Positions 45,219 to 54,234 of a stretch of 64,000 nt of DNA are shown here, piece by piece. The DNA comes from Nocardioides okcheonensis (GTDB taxonomy: Bacteria; Actinomycetota; Actinomycetes; Propionibacteriales; Nocardioidaceae), in NCBI RefSeq assembly GCF_020991065.1, contig NZ_CP087710.1, positions 3,658,001 to 3,722,000 of the forward strand. Direction: 5' to 3'. The stretch's first letter is position 1. Every line of letters begins with the position of its first letter. Both the position numbers and the translations under genes were made by a program. The notes under the pieces are model-generated. The model had not been told where the DNA came from and made no database searches. It worked only from the letters and a program-made list of their open reading frames with translations.

Positions 45219-45761
45219 TCAGCGCCCGAGCCCGGCCACGACCTCGGCGCCGGGCAGGTCGGCGAGCAGCCGGCCGGGGACCAGCAGCTTCGAGCGGCGC
45301 ACCCCGCTCCCGAGGACGACGAGCGGCTCGTCGAGGAGCGCGTCGTGGACCAGCACCCGCCAACCGGACGGCAGCCCGAGCGGGGTGATGCCGCCGTGCT
45401 CCATGCCCGAGTCGGCCACCGCGCGGTCCATCGGCAGGAAGGAGCACTTCCGCACGTCGAGGAGCCTGCGCACGAGCGTGTTGACGTCGGCCCGGGTGTC
45501 GGCGCGGACCACGCAGGCCGCGACCCGCTCGTCGCCGCCGCGCGTGCCGGAGACGACGACGCAGTTGCCGCCGGCGCTCATCGGGACGTCGTACGCCTCG
45601 CTCATCGCCGCGGTGTCCGCGAGGTCGGGGTCGATCGCCACGACCGCGACCTCCGCGGCGCCCGGCCAGGACGCGAGCGCCGCCGCGACCGGCGGGGCGA
45701 CCAGGTCGGGGTGCCCGGTCGCGGGCAGGGACTCCAGGGTGGGCAGGCTCGGGAGCGTCAC
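45219..45761 (-). CDS. YbaK/prolyl-tRNA deacylase-domain protein
   Basis: A 180-residue trans-editing domain of the YbaK/ProXp type, which hydrolyses mischarged aminoacyl-tRNA. GGNCVVVSGTRGG and AACVVRADTRADVNTLVRRLL cover the core, the mid region matches RKCSFLPMDRAVADSGMEHGGITPLGLP, the family's most conserved part, and VVLGSGVRRSKLLVPGRLLADLPGAEVV ends it. I chose the GTG at 45761 because CATGAT lies 6 nt before it; an ATG at 45779 would add 6 residues. Which tRNA it edits is unknown. It is divergent from the GDPD gene. Confidence 0.85.
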   Translation of the reverse strand: MTLPSLPTLESLPATGHPDLVAPPVAAALASWPGAAEVAVVAIDPDLADTAAMSEAYDVPMSAGGNCVVVSGTRGGDERVAACVVRADTRADVNTLVRRLLDVRKCSFLPMDRAVADSGMEHGGITPLGLPSGWRVLVHDALLDEPLVVLGSGVRRSKLLVPGRLLADLPGAEVVAGLGR

Positions 45762-45815
45762 GCGGCCATCATGCGGCATTCACCCAGGCGTCACCGTCCG
45801 GTCCCGTCGGCCGGT

Positions 45816-45821
45816 CAGGCT
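45816..45821 (+). promoter_or_regulatory. -10 box of the GDPD gene at 45828 (leaderless)
   Basis: CAGGCT, 6 nt, ATG at 45828. Confidence 0.45.
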
Positions 45822-45827
45822 GCTGCC

Positions 45828-46832
45828 ATGACGGTGACCCGCGAGGCGCTCCAGATGGCCCCGTCGTTGGTCCTCACGCCTGCCGTGGTCGCGCACCGCG
45901 GCGCCAGCGGGCACCGTCCCGAGCACACCCTCGACGCCTACCGGACCGCGATCCGGATGGGCGTCGACGACATCGAGCTCGACCTCGTCTCCACCCGGGA
46001 CGGGGTGCTCGTCGCCCGGCACGACCTCGAGCTCAGCACGACGACCGACGTGGCGTCGCGTGCGGGGCTCGCCCACCTGCGCCGCACCCGCACCGTCGAC
46101 GGGGTGGCCCAGCGGGGCTGGTTCGCCCAGGACCTGACGCTCGCCGAGCTGAAGACCCTGGCGGCCCGGGAGCGGATGCCCCGCACCCGTCCGGCCAACA
46201 CGGCCTACGACGGCGCGGAGGGCGTGCCGACGCTGACCGAGGTGCTCGCCATGGTGGCGGCCGAGTCGCTGCGGCGCGGCCGTCCGGTCGGGGTGCTGCT
46301 CGAGCTCAAGCACGCCGACCACCACGACCGGGCGGGCCTGCCGCTCGACGAGCCGCTGCTGCGCGAGCTCGCCCGCCACGGCCTCGACCACCCGTGGGCG
46401 CGGGTGACGCTGATGTCCTTCGAGGCCGGCATCCTGCGCCGGCTCGCGGGACGGACCCGGCTCCCGCTGGTGCAGCTGCTCGAGCCCGGTGACCCGGTCA
46501 CGCCGGAGGCCCTCGACCGGATCGACGAGTACGCCGACGGCATCGGACCGCACACCTCGATGGTGCTCCCGCGCGACCCGACCGACGCCACCGGCGCACC
46601 CTCCCCGCTCGTGCGCGACGCCCACTGCCGCGGGCTCACCGTCCACGTCTGGACCCTGCGCGGGGAGAACCGCTTCCTGCCGCGCCACCTGCGCCGCGGC
46701 GACGCCCCGGACGGCCTCGGCGACCTCACCGCCGCGGTCCGGGCGCTGCTCGACGCGGGCGTCGACGGCGTGATCACCGACCACCCCGAGCAGGCGCTCT
46801 CGGCCCGGCGCGAGGTCGTGGCGCTGGGGTGA
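45828..46832 (+). CDS. Glycerophosphodiester phosphodiesterase (second copy)
   Basis: A 334-residue GDPD enzyme. AHRGASGHRPEHTLDAYRTA has the catalytic His-Arg and Glu; DDIELDLVSTRDGVLVARHD gives the metal ligands and second His; VLLELKHADHH adds Glu and Lys; VDGVITDHPEQAL ends the barrel. It is longer than the copy at 25283 by an insertion around residues 85-130 (GLAHLRRTRTVDGVAQRGW and the following GWFAQDLT), as in exported bacterial GDPDs, though no signal peptide is obvious here. The next gene starts 35 nt later with its own -10 box. Confidence 0.9.
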   Translation: MTVTREALQMAPSLVLTPAVVAHRGASGHRPEHTLDAYRTAIRMGVDDIELDLVSTRDGVLVARHDLELSTTTDVASRAGLAHLRRTRTVDGVAQRGWFAQDLTLAELKTLAARERMPRTRPANTAYDGAEGVPTLTEVLAMVAAESLRRGRPVGVLLELKHADHHDRAGLPLDEPLLRELARHGLDHPWARVTLMSFEAGILRRLAGRTRLPLVQLLEPGDPVTPEALDRIDEYADGIGPHTSMVLPRDPTDATGAPSPLVRDAHCRGLTVHVWTLRGENRFLPRHLRRGDAPDGLGDLTAAVRALLDAGVDGVITDHPEQALSARREVVALG

Positions 46833-46854
46833 CAGGGAGGGCCTGCCACCGGCG

Positions 46855-46860
46855 TACGCT
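46855..46860 (+). promoter_or_regulatory. -10 box of class V aminotransferase gene (leaderless)
   Basis: TACGCT, 7 nt, GTG at 46868. Confidence 0.5.
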
Positions 46861-46867
46861 CACCTGC

Positions 46868-48559
46868 GTGACGCACGTGTGCACCGACGCATCGAAGGCC
46901 CTCCTGCAGCGCATCCGCGCGTCCGTGATCGGTGACGACCAGGTCATGGAGGGTCCCTACGGGCCGCGCCGGGTGACCTACGCCGACTACACCGCGTCCG
47001 GGCGCAGCCTCACCTTCGTCGAGGACTTCATCCGCCACGAGGTGCTGCCGGCCTACGCCAACACCCACACCGAGGCCAGCGGCACCGGCCTGCAGACGAC
47101 GCGGCTGCGCGAGGACGCGCGCCGCATCATCCGCGACGCCGTCGGCGGCGACGACGAGACGGTCGTGGTGTTCTGCGGCGCCGGCAGCACGGCCGCGATC
47201 GACAAGCTGATCGGCATCCTCGGGCTGCGGGTCCCGGCCGGCCTCGACGACCAGTACCACCTCTCCGACGCGATCCCCGCCGACCAGCGCCCGGTCGTGT
47301 TCATCGGCCCCTTCGAGCACCACTCCAACGAGGTCAGCTGGCGCGAGACGATCGCCGACGTCGTCACCATCCACGAGGACGCCGACGGCCGGGTCTCCCT
47401 CGACCACCTGCGCGAGGAGCTCGAGCGGCACGCCGACCGGCCGCTGAAGATCGGCTCGTTCTCGGCGGCGTCCAACGTCACCGGCATCGTCACCGACACC
47501 GAGGGCGTCGCCGACCTGCTGCACGAGCACGGCGCGCTCAGCTTCTGGGACTTCGCCGCCTGCGCCCCCTACGTCGACATCGAGATGTACGGCCCCGGGG
47601 GCTCCCACAAGGACGCGATCTTCATCAGCCCGCACAAGTTCATCGGCGGCCCCGGCACGCCCGGCGTGCTGGTGGTGCGGCGCGAGCTGATGACCAACCG
47701 GGTGCCGGTGGTGCCCGGCGGCGGGACGGTCATGTACGTCAACCCCACCGAGCACCGCTACCTCGACGACCCCGCCCACCGCGAGGAGGGCGGCACCCCG
47801 GCGATCGTGGAGTCGATCCGCGCCGGGCTGGTGTTCCAGCTCAAGCAGGCCGTCGGCGTCGAGACGATCCAGGCCCACGAGGAGACGCTGCTGCGCCGCG
47901 CGGTCGAGGCGTGGCAGGCCGAGCCGACGCTGCAGATCCTCGGCAACCTCGACTCCCAGCGGCTCTCGATCGTCTCCTTCGTGGTGAAGGCGCCCGACGG
48001 CAGCTATCTCCACCACAACTTCGTCGTGGCCCTGCTCAACGACCTCTTCGGCATCCAGACCCGGGGCGGCTGCTCCTGCGCCGGCCCCTACGGCCACCGG
48101 CTGCTCGACATCGACCTCGACCGCAGCCACGCGTTCGAGGCCCAGATCGCCACCGGGTGCGAGGGCATCAAGCCCGGGTGGGTGCGGGTGAACTTCAACT
48201 ACTTCGTCGACGAGGAGGTCTTCTCCTACGTCGTCGAGGCCGTCCGCCTCGTCGCCCGCGACGGCTGGCGGCTGCTCGGCGACTACCGCTTCGACCCGCT
48301 CACGGGGCTCTGGCACCACCGCACCGGACCCGTCGAGCCGCCGCTGCGCCTCACCGACGTCTCCTACGCCCCCGACGGCACGATGACCTGGCCGAGCCAC
48401 ACGACGACGGCCCCCGTCGAGGTGCTCCGCGAGCACCTCGACGAGGGGCGGGCGATCATGGCCGCCGCGACGCCGCCGGACTGGTCGGACCCGGCGCACC
48501 TCGGTGAGGACTTCGACGCCCTGCGCTGGTTCGCGCTGCCCGCGGGCTCACTCGGCTGA
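46868..48559 (+). CDS. Class V aminotransferase-fold PLP enzyme (cysteine desulfurase-like)
   Basis: A 563-residue PLP protein. YADYTASGRSLTFVEDFI and YANTHTEASGTGLQTTRLREDAR mirror the start of SufS/CsdA-like enzymes; FCGAGSTAAIDKLIGILGL binds PLP phosphate, and the Schiff-base lysine is Lys257 in SPHKFIGGPGTPG. A CSCAG motif with Cys402 and Cys404 sits in a loop (TRGGCSCAGPYGH) similar to the cysteine-desulfurase loop, but the protein is some 150 residues longer than SufS and is not beside suf genes. The reaction is therefore uncertain. Its 3' end overlaps the convergent gene at 48548 by 12 nt. Confidence 0.8.
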   Translation: MTHVCTDASKALLQRIRASVIGDDQVMEGPYGPRRVTYADYTASGRSLTFVEDFIRHEVLPAYANTHTEASGTGLQTTRLREDARRIIRDAVGGDDETVVVFCGAGSTAAIDKLIGILGLRVPAGLDDQYHLSDAIPADQRPVVFIGPFEHHSNEVSWRETIADVVTIHEDADGRVSLDHLREELERHADRPLKIGSFSAASNVTGIVTDTEGVADLLHEHGALSFWDFAACAPYVDIEMYGPGGSHKDAIFISPHKFIGGPGTPGVLVVRRELMTNRVPVVPGGGTVMYVNPTEHRYLDDPAHREEGGTPAIVESIRAGLVFQLKQAVGVETIQAHEETLLRRAVEAWQAEPTLQILGNLDSQRLSIVSFVVKAPDGSYLHHNFVVALLNDLFGIQTRGGCSCAGPYGHRLLDIDLDRSHAFEAQIATGCEGIKPGWVRVNFNYFVDEEVFSYVVEAVRLVARDGWRLLGDYRFDPLTGLWHHRTGPVEPPLRLTDVSYAPDGTMTWPSHTTTAPVEVLREHLDEGRAIMAAATPPDWSDPAHLGEDFDALRWFALPAGSLG

Positions 48560-48859
48560 GCGCGACCGCGACGGCCACACCGTCGCGGCGAGACCGGCCG
48601 CGCCCGCGGCGATCCACGGGACCGGCATCATCCAGCGCAGCTGGCTGCCGTCGACCACGTCTGTCTGGAACAGCGCCCAGACGACGAGCAGGCCGGCGAA
48701 GGCCACGCCCATCACGAGCTGGCCGACGTTGACCGGGTGGAAGCCCGAGGGCCGGTCCGGTGCGTCGAGGGGGCCGACCATCGGCTCGTCGTAGCCGTAC
48801 ACGTCGGTGCCGTAGGTGTCGTAGGTGGAGTAGGTGTCGCGGTCGTCGTGCTCGGTCAT
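48548..48859 (-). CDS. Small two-helix membrane protein
   Basis: A 103-residue protein with a Tyr/Asp-rich N-terminus (TYSTYDTYGTDVYGYDEP) and two hydrophobic helices (about residues 46-64 and 76-95). No family recognised. A clear GAGGAG ribosome site precedes the ATG, which lies 11 nt after the stop of the PspC protein gene, so it is probably in that operon. The tyrosine-rich tail is unusual. Confidence 0.65.
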   Translation of the reverse strand: MTEHDDRDTYSTYDTYGTDVYGYDEPMVGPLDAPDRPSGFHPVNVGQLVMGVAFAGLLVVWALFQTDVVDGSQLRWMMPVPWIAAGAAGLAATVWPSRSRSAE

Positions 48860-48870
48860 CGTCGTGCTCC

Positions 48871-50130
48871 TCAGGCTGCTTCGCGGACGACGATCTCGCC
48901 GCCGACCAGGTCGATGGTGATGGACAGGTCCGGGGCGCCGACGCCGCCGTCGACCGTGCCGTCCTGGGTGATGTCGAAGCCGTCGCTGCTGGTGCCGAAG
49001 ACCCGGCTGTAGCCGCCGACGACCCCGGTGGCGACGTCCACGTCCATGCCATCGGGGACGACGACCTCGACCCGGCCGCCGACCCCGGTGATGTCGATGT
49101 CGTGCCCGTCGAGCCCGTCGACGTCGCGCACCTGCGAGAGGTCGAGGGTGAAGGTGCCGCCGGCGAAGTCATAGCTGTCGCGGACGTCCGCCGCCGACGT
49201 CGGCGCGTGCTCGACGCGGGTGTCGCGCACGTCCTCGCCGACCGAGGCGGCCGCCGTCGCGAGCGCCGCGACCAGGCCCAGCAGGACCAGCCCGCCGGCG
49301 CGGCCCCAGAAGGAGCCGACCAGGAGCATCACGGTCGTCAGGGCGAGGGCGAGCGCCGGGTACGCGCTGTCGACGACGTCGACCCCGGCCAGGTCGACGA
49401 CGCCGAGCACGCCCTCGGCCAGCGCGATGAGCGCGAGCGTGAAGAAGAACAGGATCGGCCCGCGCCGGCGCGGGTTGCGCGGGGTCCGAGGTGCCCGGGC
49501 CGGGCGGGCGTAGGACGCGTCCCAGCCCTGGTAGGCCACCGGCCCGGCGGCCGGCGTCCACGCGGCGGCGGGGTCGGTGGAGGCGTCGGTGGGGTCGTAG
49601 GTGGGGTCGTAGGTGGGTGCCTCGCCGGTGGCGAAGGGCGGGGCCGGCGGCTCCGCGGCCCCGTAGCCGCGCGTCGGCTCGCCGGAGCGCTTGCGGTGCA
49701 GGAACCACACGACCAGCGCGGCGACCACCGCCAGCGGCCACGGGAACCAGAACGCACCGGCCCACTCGCCGACCGCGCACAGCAGGGCGAACACGCCCAC
49801 GGCGGCCAGCGCGATCGACCGGTTGCGCCGGTCGAGGCCGAGCGGCTCGTCGGACGTGCCCTCCTCGGGCACGAGGATCCACGCGCCGACGTAGGCGAGC
49901 AGGCCGGCGCCGCCGAAGAAGACGGCCACCACCAGCACGACCCGCACGATGATCGGGTCGATGTCGAGGTGGCGGGCCAGGCCGCCGGCGACGCCCGCGA
50001 CGTGGCGGTCGGTCACGCTGCGCCGCAGCCGCCCGAGGTCCAGCACGTCGTCGCGGGTGACCCGGGGGCCGGAGCCCGGCGGCGGCTCGGTGCCGGTGCC
50101 GGTGGAGGTGGTGCCGGTGGTCTCGTCCAT
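48871..50130 (-). CDS. PspC-domain membrane protein with LiaF-like C-terminus
   Basis: A 419-residue membrane protein. A PspC domain (about residues 35-90, RSVTDRHVAGVAGGLARHLDIDP ...) is followed by several hydrophobic helices, a low-complexity spacer (TYDPTYDPTDASTDP), two more helices and a C-terminal beta-solenoid-like region (RVEVVVPDGMDVDVATGVVGG) resembling the LiaF/DUF4097 fold. In Gram-positive bacteria LiaF partners the LiaSR envelope-stress pair. Here it is divergent from a PspC-kinase and response regulator, matching that role. ATG at 50130 chosen; a GTG at 50139 is possible. Confidence 0.85.
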   Translation of the reverse strand: MDETTGTTSTGTGTEPPPGSGPRVTRDDVLDLGRLRRSVTDRHVAGVAGGLARHLDIDPIIVRVVLVVAVFFGGAGLLAYVGAWILVPEEGTSDEPLGLDRRNRSIALAAVGVFALLCAVGEWAGAFWFPWPLAVVAALVVWFLHRKRSGEPTRGYGAAEPPAPPFATGEAPTYDPTYDPTDASTDPAAAWTPAAGPVAYQGWDASYARPARAPRTPRNPRRRGPILFFFTLALIALAEGVLGVVDLAGVDVVDSAYPALALALTTVMLLVGSFWGRAGGLVLLGLVAALATAAASVGEDVRDTRVEHAPTSAADVRDSYDFAGGTFTLDLSQVRDVDGLDGHDIDITGVGGRVEVVVPDGMDVDVATGVVGGYSRVFGTSSDGFDITQDGTVDGGVGAPDLSITIDLVGGEIVVREAA

Positions 50131-50274
50131 GTCACCCACTCTCGCCGCTCCCGCGAACGCCCACCATCGGGGACAGCCCTGATCCGCCCCGCGCCGACCC
50201 GGGGGCGGCTCAGGGGCGCCTCGGGGTCAGTCCTCATGGTCCGGCCCCCTCGCGCCTGCCACGATGGAGCCACG

Positions 50275-51576
50275 ATGAGCCAGACCACCACGAGCGCAGC
50301 CGGACAGCGTCCCGGCGGGACGCGCCGCGCCCACCGCGACACCACCTCCCCGATCGCGGGCGGGGTCGCGGCGGGGCTGGCCGTCCACCTCGCCGTCCCG
50401 GTGCTCTGGGTGCGCACGTTCTTCGTCGCGACCGCGCTCCTCGGCGGGTTCGGGCTGCTGCTCTACGCCGGCCTGTGGATGTTCCTGCCCTCGGGCCAGG
50501 CGTTCGAGGTGAGCGCGCCCGGGCTGGAGAGCGCGACCCGCACCGGCAAGCGCCCCGGCCGACGCTCCCGGCTGCGCGACGCCGGCCCGGCGGTCGCGCT
50601 CGGCGCGCTGTTCTTCGGCGTGGTGCTGGGCTTCGAGGGGATCTTCGGCCAGGGGGTCCTGTTCTGGCCGGTGGTGCTCGGCGTCGCGGGCATCGCGCTG
50701 CTGTGGCGCCAGGCCGACGAGGCGCAGCGCGAGCGCTGGGTCGACTCCTCGGGCCGCATCGACCCGTTCCGCGCCGTCTTCGGCAACGGCGGCTGGGCGG
50801 CGTACACCCGGATCGCCGCCGGCCTCGGCCTGGTGCTGACCGCGCTCATCGTGTTCGCCGTCGTCGCCGGGCAGGCCCGGTTCGCCGTGCCGGTGCTGGT
50901 CGCTGGCCTGCTCGGCCTGCTCGGCCTCGCGCTGGTCGTGGGGCCGTGGGTGGTGCGCCTGGTCGACGACCTCGGCGCCGAGCGCGCCGAGCGGGTCCGC
51001 ACCCAGGAGCGCGCCGACATGGCCGCCCACCTGCACGACTCGGTGCTGCAGACGCTCGCCCTGATCCAGAAGAACTCCCACGACGCGACGACCGTGGCCC
51101 GGCTCGCCCGCTCGCAGGAGCGCGACCTGCGCCAGTGGCTCTTCGAGGCCGACACCGCCGACGCCACCACCCTGGCCGGCGCGCTCAAGGAGATGGCGGC
51201 CGACGTGGAGTCCCAGCACCCCGTCGTGGTCGACGTGGTGACCGTCGGCGACTGCGACCTCGACGAGGCGTTGCGACCGGTCGTGCTCGCGGCCCGCGAG
51301 GCGGTCGTCAACGTCGCCAAGCACGCCGGCACCCGGCGCGCCGACGTCTTCGCCGAGACCACCCCGACCGCCGTCGACGTGTTCGTCCGCGACCGCGGCG
51401 CGGGCTTCGACGCCGACGCGGTCGCCCCCGACCGCCAGGGCGTGCGCAGCAGCATCGTCGACCGGATGGTGCGCCACGGCGGGCGGGCGGACGTACGCTC
51501 GGCCCCCGGCGAGGGCACCGAGGTCCGCCTGCACATGCCCCGCTCCGCCCACCCGACCGACCAGGAGACCCGATGA
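50275..51576 (+). CDS. Sensor histidine kinase with N-terminal PspC domain
   Basis: A 433-residue kinase. A PspC domain is fused at the N-terminus (about residues 25-75), followed by four to five membrane helices and a HisKA_3 type dimerisation domain: ERADMAAHLHDSVLQTLALIQ with phospho-accepting His254. The HATPase ends with VNVAKHAGTRRADVF and DRGAGFDADAV. It likely senses envelope state and phosphorylates the regulator encoded next, whose ATG overlaps its stop (ATGA). CACGAT lies 9 nt before the ATG at 50275. Confidence 0.92.
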   Translation: MSQTTTSAAGQRPGGTRRAHRDTTSPIAGGVAAGLAVHLAVPVLWVRTFFVATALLGGFGLLLYAGLWMFLPSGQAFEVSAPGLESATRTGKRPGRRSRLRDAGPAVALGALFFGVVLGFEGIFGQGVLFWPVVLGVAGIALLWRQADEAQRERWVDSSGRIDPFRAVFGNGGWAAYTRIAAGLGLVLTALIVFAVVAGQARFAVPVLVAGLLGLLGLALVVGPWVVRLVDDLGAERAERVRTQERADMAAHLHDSVLQTLALIQKNSHDATTVARLARSQERDLRQWLFEADTADATTLAGALKEMAADVESQHPVVVDVVTVGDCDLDEALRPVVLAAREAVVNVAKHAGTRRADVFAETTPTAVDVFVRDRGAGFDADAVAPDRQGVRSSIVDRMVRHGGRADVRSAPGEGTEVRLHMPRSAHPTDQETR

Positions 51577-52253
51577 CCGAGACCACCCCCGGCCCGACCG
51601 GCCCTGCCGGACCCGTGCGCGTCGTGCTGGTCGACGACCACGCGATGTTCCGGGCCGGCGTGCGCGCCGAGCTCGCCGCGAGCGGGGCGGGCGTGGTCGA
51701 GGTGGTGGGCGAGGCCGCCGACGCGGACGCCGCGGTCGACGTGGTCCACCGGCTGCGCCCGCAGGTCGTGCTGCTCGACGTGCACCTGCCCGGCGGGGGA
51801 GGGGTCGAGGTGATGCGCCGCCAGCCGTCGCACGACACCCTCTACCTCGCGCTCTCGGTGTCCGACGCGGCCGAGGACGTCATCGGCACCATCCGCGGCG
51901 GTGCCCGTGGCTATGTCACCAAGACCATCACCGGGCCCGAGCTGGTCGACGCGATCACCCGCGTCGCGGGCGGCGACGCGGTGTTCTCGCCGCGGCTGGC
52001 CGGCTTCGTGCTCGACGCCTTCGCCGGCTCGATCGACGTCGCGGCCGTCGACGAGGACCTCGACCGGCTGACCGAGCGCGAGCGCGAGGTGATGCGGCTG
52101 ATCGCCCGCGGCTACGCCTACAAGGAGGTCGCGAAGGAGCTCTTCATCTCGGTGAAGACCGTCGAGACCCACATGTCGTCGGTGCTGCGCAAGCTGCAGC
52201 TCTCCAGCCGCCACGAGCTCACCAAGTGGGCCTCCGACCGCCGCCTGCTCTGA
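51573..52253 (+). CDS. NarL/LuxR-family response regulator
   Basis: A 226-residue regulator. Receiver domain: VVLVDDHAMFRAGVRAEL and phospho-acceptor Asp69 in VVLLDVHLPGG, with Thr-Lys switch region in GYVTKTITG. The C-terminal LuxR helix-turn-helix is LTEREREVMRLIARGYAYKEVAKEL (about residues 165-190) and VKTVETHMSSVLRKLQLSSR. It is translationally coupled to the PspC-kinase and probably activates envelope-stress genes, including the divergent PspC/LiaF operon. Confidence 0.95.
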   Translation: MTETTPGPTGPAGPVRVVLVDDHAMFRAGVRAELAASGAGVVEVVGEAADADAAVDVVHRLRPQVVLLDVHLPGGGGVEVMRRQPSHDTLYLALSVSDAAEDVIGTIRGGARGYVTKTITGPELVDAITRVAGGDAVFSPRLAGFVLDAFAGSIDVAAVDEDLDRLTEREREVMRLIARGYAYKEVAKELFISVKTVETHMSSVLRKLQLSSRHELTKWASDRRLL

Positions 52254-52285
52254 GCGCCACCGACCCCCGACGGGGTGAGCGAGGT

Positions 52286-52314
52286 TTGACAAGCCCGCCC
52301 CGAACCGGTGGGGT
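52286..52314 (+). promoter_or_regulatory. Promoter of the APC permease gene
   Basis: TTGACA (52286-52291), 17 nt, TGGGGT (52309-52314), then 6 nt and the ATG. It is the only perfect -35 hexamer noticed in this group of leaderless-type promoters. Confidence 0.5.
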
Positions 52315-52320
52315 CGACGG

Positions 52321-53751
52321 ATGGCAGACACGGTGACGAAGCCCGACCTGGACGACGACGACAGCGAGCTCAAGCGGTCCATCACCGGGGGCCAGCTGTT
52401 CTTCTACACCCTCGGCGACGTGCTGGGATCCGGCATCTACGTCCTCATCGGCCTGGTCGCCGCGGCCGTCGGAGGTGCCTTCTGGATCGCCTTCGCCGCC
52501 GGCGTCACCGTGGCTGCGATCACCGGCGCGGCCTACGCGGAGCTGGTCACGAAGTACCCCCGTGCCGCGGGCTCCTCGCTCTACGTGCAGAAGGCGTTCG
52601 GCAACAAGGCCCTGACCTTCTTGGTGACCGTGTCGTTCCTCGCCGCGAGCTTCGCGGCGACCGGCTCGCTCGCCACCGGCTTCGCGTCGTACTTCACCGA
52701 GCTCTGGTCCGCACCGCCGGCCCTGCTGGTCTCGCTGGTCTTCGTCGCGCTGCTCGTGGTGGTCAACTACATCGGCATCACCGAGTCCGTGGTGATGAAC
52801 ATGCTGATGACCTTCGTGGAGGTCAGCGGCCTGGTCATCATCATGGTGATCGGCATCTGGCACGTCGCCGAGGGCCAGGCGGACTTCTCCACGCTCGGTG
52901 ACATCAGCGTCTCCGGCAACCCGGCGCTGGCGGTCCTCGCGGGCGTCGCGCTGTCGTTCTTCGCGATGACCGGCTTCGAGAACACCGCCAACGTCGCCGA
53001 GGAGACGATCGACCCCTACAAGGCCTTCCCGCGCTCCATGGTCGGCGGCATGGTCGTGGCCGGCATCGTCTACGTCCTGGTCTCGATGGCGGCCGCCCTC
53101 GCCGTCCCGACCGACCAGCTCGCCGACGAGGACCTGGGTCCCGCGCTGCTGCAGGTGGTCGAGTCCGGCATCCTCCCGATCTCGACCGACTTCATGACCA
53201 AGCTCTTCACCATCATCGCGCTCGTCGCGATCACCAACACGACGCTGGTCACGCTCGTGACGCAGCCGCGCATCCTCTACGGCATGGCCCGCGAGGACGT
53301 CGTCCCCGGCGTCTTCGCCCGGATCCACCCCGTGCGTCGCAGCCCGTGGGTCGGCCTGCTCTTCAGCGGCCTCGTGGTGGCGGCGCTGCTGGTCACCGGC
53401 TACGCGGTGTCGGCGGCCGGGGGAGGGCTCGACCTGGTCAACCGGCTCGCGACCGTGACGGTGGTCTTCCTGCTCGCGATCTACGCGCTGGTCATCGTGG
53501 CGTGCCTCAAGCTGCGCGGGCACGACGAGGACGACCGCGCCTTCCGGGCCAACACCCCGCTGCTGGTGCTGGGCCTGCTCGGCAACCTCGCGATCCTCTA
53601 CTACGCCGTCTACGACGACCCGCACTCGCTCTGGTGGTGCGCCGGGCTGCTGGCCGTCGGCGGGATCCTGTTCGTCGCCGAGAAGCTCTTCGGCAGCAAG
53701 GGCACCGGGACCCGCACCCCCGACCTCGACGAGACCGTGAAGGGAGCCTGA
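52321..53751 (+). CDS. APC-family amino acid/polyamine permease
   Basis: A 476-residue transporter with 12 hydrophobic helices. LFFYTLGDVLGSGIYVLIGLVA is the first-helix GSGI substrate site of the APC superfamily, and AYAELVTKYPRAAGSSLYVQKAFG matches helix 2-3. FENTANVAEETIDPYKAFPRSM lies in the conserved loop after helix 6. The substrate is an amino acid or amine and not further known. The next gene, a UspA protein, starts 1 nt after its stop, which suggests stress-linked control. Confidence 0.92.
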   Translation: MADTVTKPDLDDDDSELKRSITGGQLFFYTLGDVLGSGIYVLIGLVAAAVGGAFWIAFAAGVTVAAITGAAYAELVTKYPRAAGSSLYVQKAFGNKALTFLVTVSFLAASFAATGSLATGFASYFTELWSAPPALLVSLVFVALLVVVNYIGITESVVMNMLMTFVEVSGLVIIMVIGIWHVAEGQADFSTLGDISVSGNPALAVLAGVALSFFAMTGFENTANVAEETIDPYKAFPRSMVGGMVVAGIVYVLVSMAAALAVPTDQLADEDLGPALLQVVESGILPISTDFMTKLFTIIALVAITNTTLVTLVTQPRILYGMAREDVVPGVFARIHPVRRSPWVGLLFSGLVVAALLVTGYAVSAAGGGLDLVNRLATVTVVFLLAIYALVIVACLKLRGHDEDDRAFRANTPLLVLGLLGNLAILYYAVYDDPHSLWWCAGLLAVGGILFVAEKLFGSKGTGTRTPDLDETVKGA

Positions 53752-53752
53752 C

Positions 53753-54199
53753 ATGCACGTCGTCGTCGCCACCGACGGCTCGCGCCAGTCGCTCGCAGCC
53801 GCCAAGCAGCTCAAGTCGTTCGCCGACCCCGCCAAGATCACCGACGTCTCGGTGGTCGCGGTGATCCGTCCGCTGGCCTCGGTCGCGTTCGCCGACGACC
53901 TGTCGGAGAACAAGCTGGACGGCTCGTTCCGCGACGCCGCCCAGGGCGCCGTCGACGCGATCGCGGCGGTCTTCGACGGGTGGGGCCCCAAGGTCCACAA
54001 GCGGATCCGCAGCGGCTCGGCGGCCAACGAGATCATCAAGGCCGCCAAGCAGTACGACGCCGGCCTGGTGGTGGTGGCCGCGGGCGGTCGCGGGCTGAGC
54101 GACAGCGTCCTGGTCGGCAGCACCGCCCAGCGCGTGCAGCACTACGCGCCGTGCCCGGTGCTGGTCGTCCGGCCGGCGCCGAAGCAGAAGAAGCGCTGA
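53753..54199 (+). CDS. Universal stress protein (UspA family)
   Basis: A 148-residue UspA-fold protein. The start HVVVATDGSRQSLAAAKQL is typical and the ATP-binding motif G-x2-G-x9-G-S/T is present in GGRGLSDSVLVGST. The end HYAPCPVLVVRPAP is also typical. It likely binds ATP and adjusts partner activity, perhaps of the upstream APC transporter (the gene starts 1 nt after the transporter stop). Confidence 0.93.
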   Translation: MHVVVATDGSRQSLAAAKQLKSFADPAKITDVSVVAVIRPLASVAFADDLSENKLDGSFRDAAQGAVDAIAAVFDGWGPKVHKRIRSGSAANEIIKAAKQYDAGLVVVAAGGRGLSDSVLVGSTAQRVQHYAPCPVLVVRPAPKQKKR

Positions 54200-54221
54200 C
54201 GGGGAGCCTCGCGCCGGTCGC

Positions 54222-54227
54222 TAGGGT
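54222..54227 (+). promoter_or_regulatory. -10 box of small membrane protein gene (leaderless)
   Basis: TAGGGT, 7 nt, ATG at 54235. Confidence 0.5.
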
Positions 54228-54234
54228 GTCCGCC

